A stretch of 64,000 nucleotides of DNA from Allobosea sp. 47.2.35 (GTDB taxonomy: Bacteria > Pseudomonadota > Alphaproteobacteria > Rhizobiales > Beijerinckiaceae), in the NCBI RefSeq assembly GCF_024655635.1, contig NZ_JANLGI010000002.1:368738-432737 (forward strand), written 5' to 3'. Of this stretch, positions 62,957 through 64,000 are shown piece after piece; within the stretch, counting starts at the first letter, position 1; the number at the start of each line of letters is the position of its first letter. The position numbers and the translations under genes are program-made. The notes under the pieces are model-generated. The model was not told where the DNA came from and did not search any database. It worked only from the letters and a program-made list of their open reading frames with translations.

Positions 62957-64000
62957 ATGCTCGCAGATCGCGATCGCATCTTCACCAATCTCTACGGCCT
63001 GCATGACCGTACCCTGAAGGGTGCGATCCAGCGCGGCGCCTGGGATGGCACCAAGTTCATCCTGGAGCAGGGCCGGGACTGGATCATCGACGAGATGAAG
63101 AAGTCCGGCCTGCGCGGGCGCGGCGGCGCCGGCTTCCCGACCGGCCTCAAATGGTCGTTCATGCCCAAGCAGAGCGACGGGCGCCCGCATTACCTCGTCG
63201 TCAATGCCGACGAGTCGGAGCCGGGCACCTGCAAGGACCGCGAGATCATGCGCAACGACCCGCATACGCTGGTCGAGGGCTGCCTGATCGCCTCCTTCGC
63301 CATGGGCGCGCATGCGGCCTATATCTATATCCGCGGCGAGTATGTCCGGGAGCGCGAGGCGCTGCAGCGCGCTGTCGACGAGGCCTATGAGGCCAAGTTG
63401 ATCGGCAAGGACAACGTCCACGGCTATCCCTTTGATCTCTATGTGCATCACGGCGCCGGCGCCTATATCTGCGGCGAAGAGACTGCGCTGCTGGAGAGCC
63501 TCGAAGGCAAGAAGGGCATGCCGCGGCTGAAGCCGCCATTCCCGGCCAATATGGGCCTCTATGGCTGCCCGACCACGGTGAACAACGTCGAGTCGATCGC
63601 GGTTGCCCCGACCATTCTGCGCCGCGGCGCGAGCTGGTTCTCGTCGATCGGCACGCCGAACAATGTCGGCACCAAGCTCTTCTGCGTCTCGGGCCATGTG
63701 AACAAGCCCTGCAACGTCGAAGAGGCGATGGGCCTGACCTTCCGCGAGCTGATCGACAAGCATTGCGGCGGCATCCGTGGCGGCTGGGACAATCTCAAGG
63801 CGGTCATCCCCGGCGGTTCGTCGGTGCGCATGGTCCCGGCCGAGCAGATCATCGATACGCCGATGGATTTCGACTCGCTCTCGAAGTTGCGCTCCGGCCT
63901 TGGCACGGCGGCGGTGATCGTGATGGACAAGTCGACCGACATCGTCCGCGCCATCGCCCGTATCAGCCATTTCTACAAGCACGAGAGCTGCGGCCAGTGC
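62957..64000 (+). CDS. nuoF: NADH-quinone oxidoreductase subunit F (5' part)
   Basis: The first 348 codons of the NADH-binding 51-kDa subunit are present; the gene runs off the right edge. Motifs are [16 protein letters not shown] (NADH/FMN site), [35 protein letters not shown] and the start of the 4Fe-4S motif ESCGQC at the very end. It begins 11 bases after nuoE. Confidence 0.95.
   Translation, partial: MLADRDRIFTNLYGLHDRTLKGAIQRGAWDGTKFILEQGRDWIIDEMKKSGLRGRGGAGFPTGLKWSFMPKQSDGRPHYLVVNADESEPGTCKDREIMRNDPHTLVEGCLIASFAMGAHAAYIYIRGEYVREREALQRAVDEAYEAKLIGKDNVHGYPFDLYVHHGAGAYICGEETALLESLEGKKGMPRLKPPFPANMGLYGCPTTVNNVESIAVAPTILRRGASWFSSIGTPNNVGTKLFCVSGHVNKPCNVEEAMGLTFRELIDKHCGGIRGGWDNLKAVIPGGSSVRMVPAEQIIDTPMDFDSLSKLRSGLGTAAVIVMDKSTDIVRAIARISHFYKHESCGQC

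Overview
The window is a GC-rich (about two thirds G+C by eye) stretch of an alphaproteobacterial chromosome. A urea ABC transporter, IclR/GntR-controlled catabolic islands, very many ABC importers and a Complex I operon with a long NuoE all point to the order Hyphomicrobiales (Rhizobiales), perhaps near Bosea. The genus is inference. I saw no rRNA, tRNA, CRISPR array, insertion sequence or phage gene.

Layout. (1) 1-3381, plus strand: the end of a urea transporter operon (urtB partial, urtC, urtD, urtE), with a 45-bp hairpin repeat between urtD and urtE. (2) 3399-13871, minus strand: an eleven-gene island holding a polar amino-acid ABC importer, a Rid protein, a SelA-like PLP enzyme, a peptide-type importer without ATPases, an EF_0837-like amidohydrolase and an IclR regulator. 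(3) 14338-23804: an Amadori-compound-like module with an orphan peptide-type binding protein, an FAD oxidoreductase, a GntR/UTRA regulator, a SIS deglycase, a PfkB kinase and hydantoinase/oxoprolinase A and B subunits. Three copies of TGGTGTATACCA tie it together. (4) 23865-33064, minus strand: a PgtABC-like sensory system (binding protein, histidine kinase, sigma-54 activator), then a sigma-54 promoter and an FbpABC-type importer whose binding protein is a paralogue of the sensory one. (5) 33111-36847: a three-subunit FAD/2Fe-2S amino-acid or opine dehydrogenase and its IclR regulator. (6) 36969-44343, plus strand: crotonase, polyamine-type importer with a fused permease, CoA ligase and an unassigned NAD-binding protein. 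An 18-bp element matching at 17 positions lies in front of regions 5 and 6. (7) 44364-50283: a second polyamine-type importer with an agmatinase-like enzyme lacking two expected active-site residues, and a divergent LysR gene. (8) 50318-57255: a TetR-led branched-chain-type importer with a GAF protein and an amidohydrolase. (9) 57387-58079: a secreted M15-type peptidase. (10) 58409-64000: nuoABC, a GFA-family gene, nuoD, nuoE and the start of nuoF.

The window is therefore mostly uptake and first-step catabolism of nitrogen-containing small molecules (urea, amino acids or peptides, glycated amines, polyamine-like and hydantoin-like compounds), each unit with its own regulator, next to housekeeping respiration. 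In four importer operons a strong hairpin directly follows the binding-protein gene, a layout expected to give more binding protein than membrane subunits.
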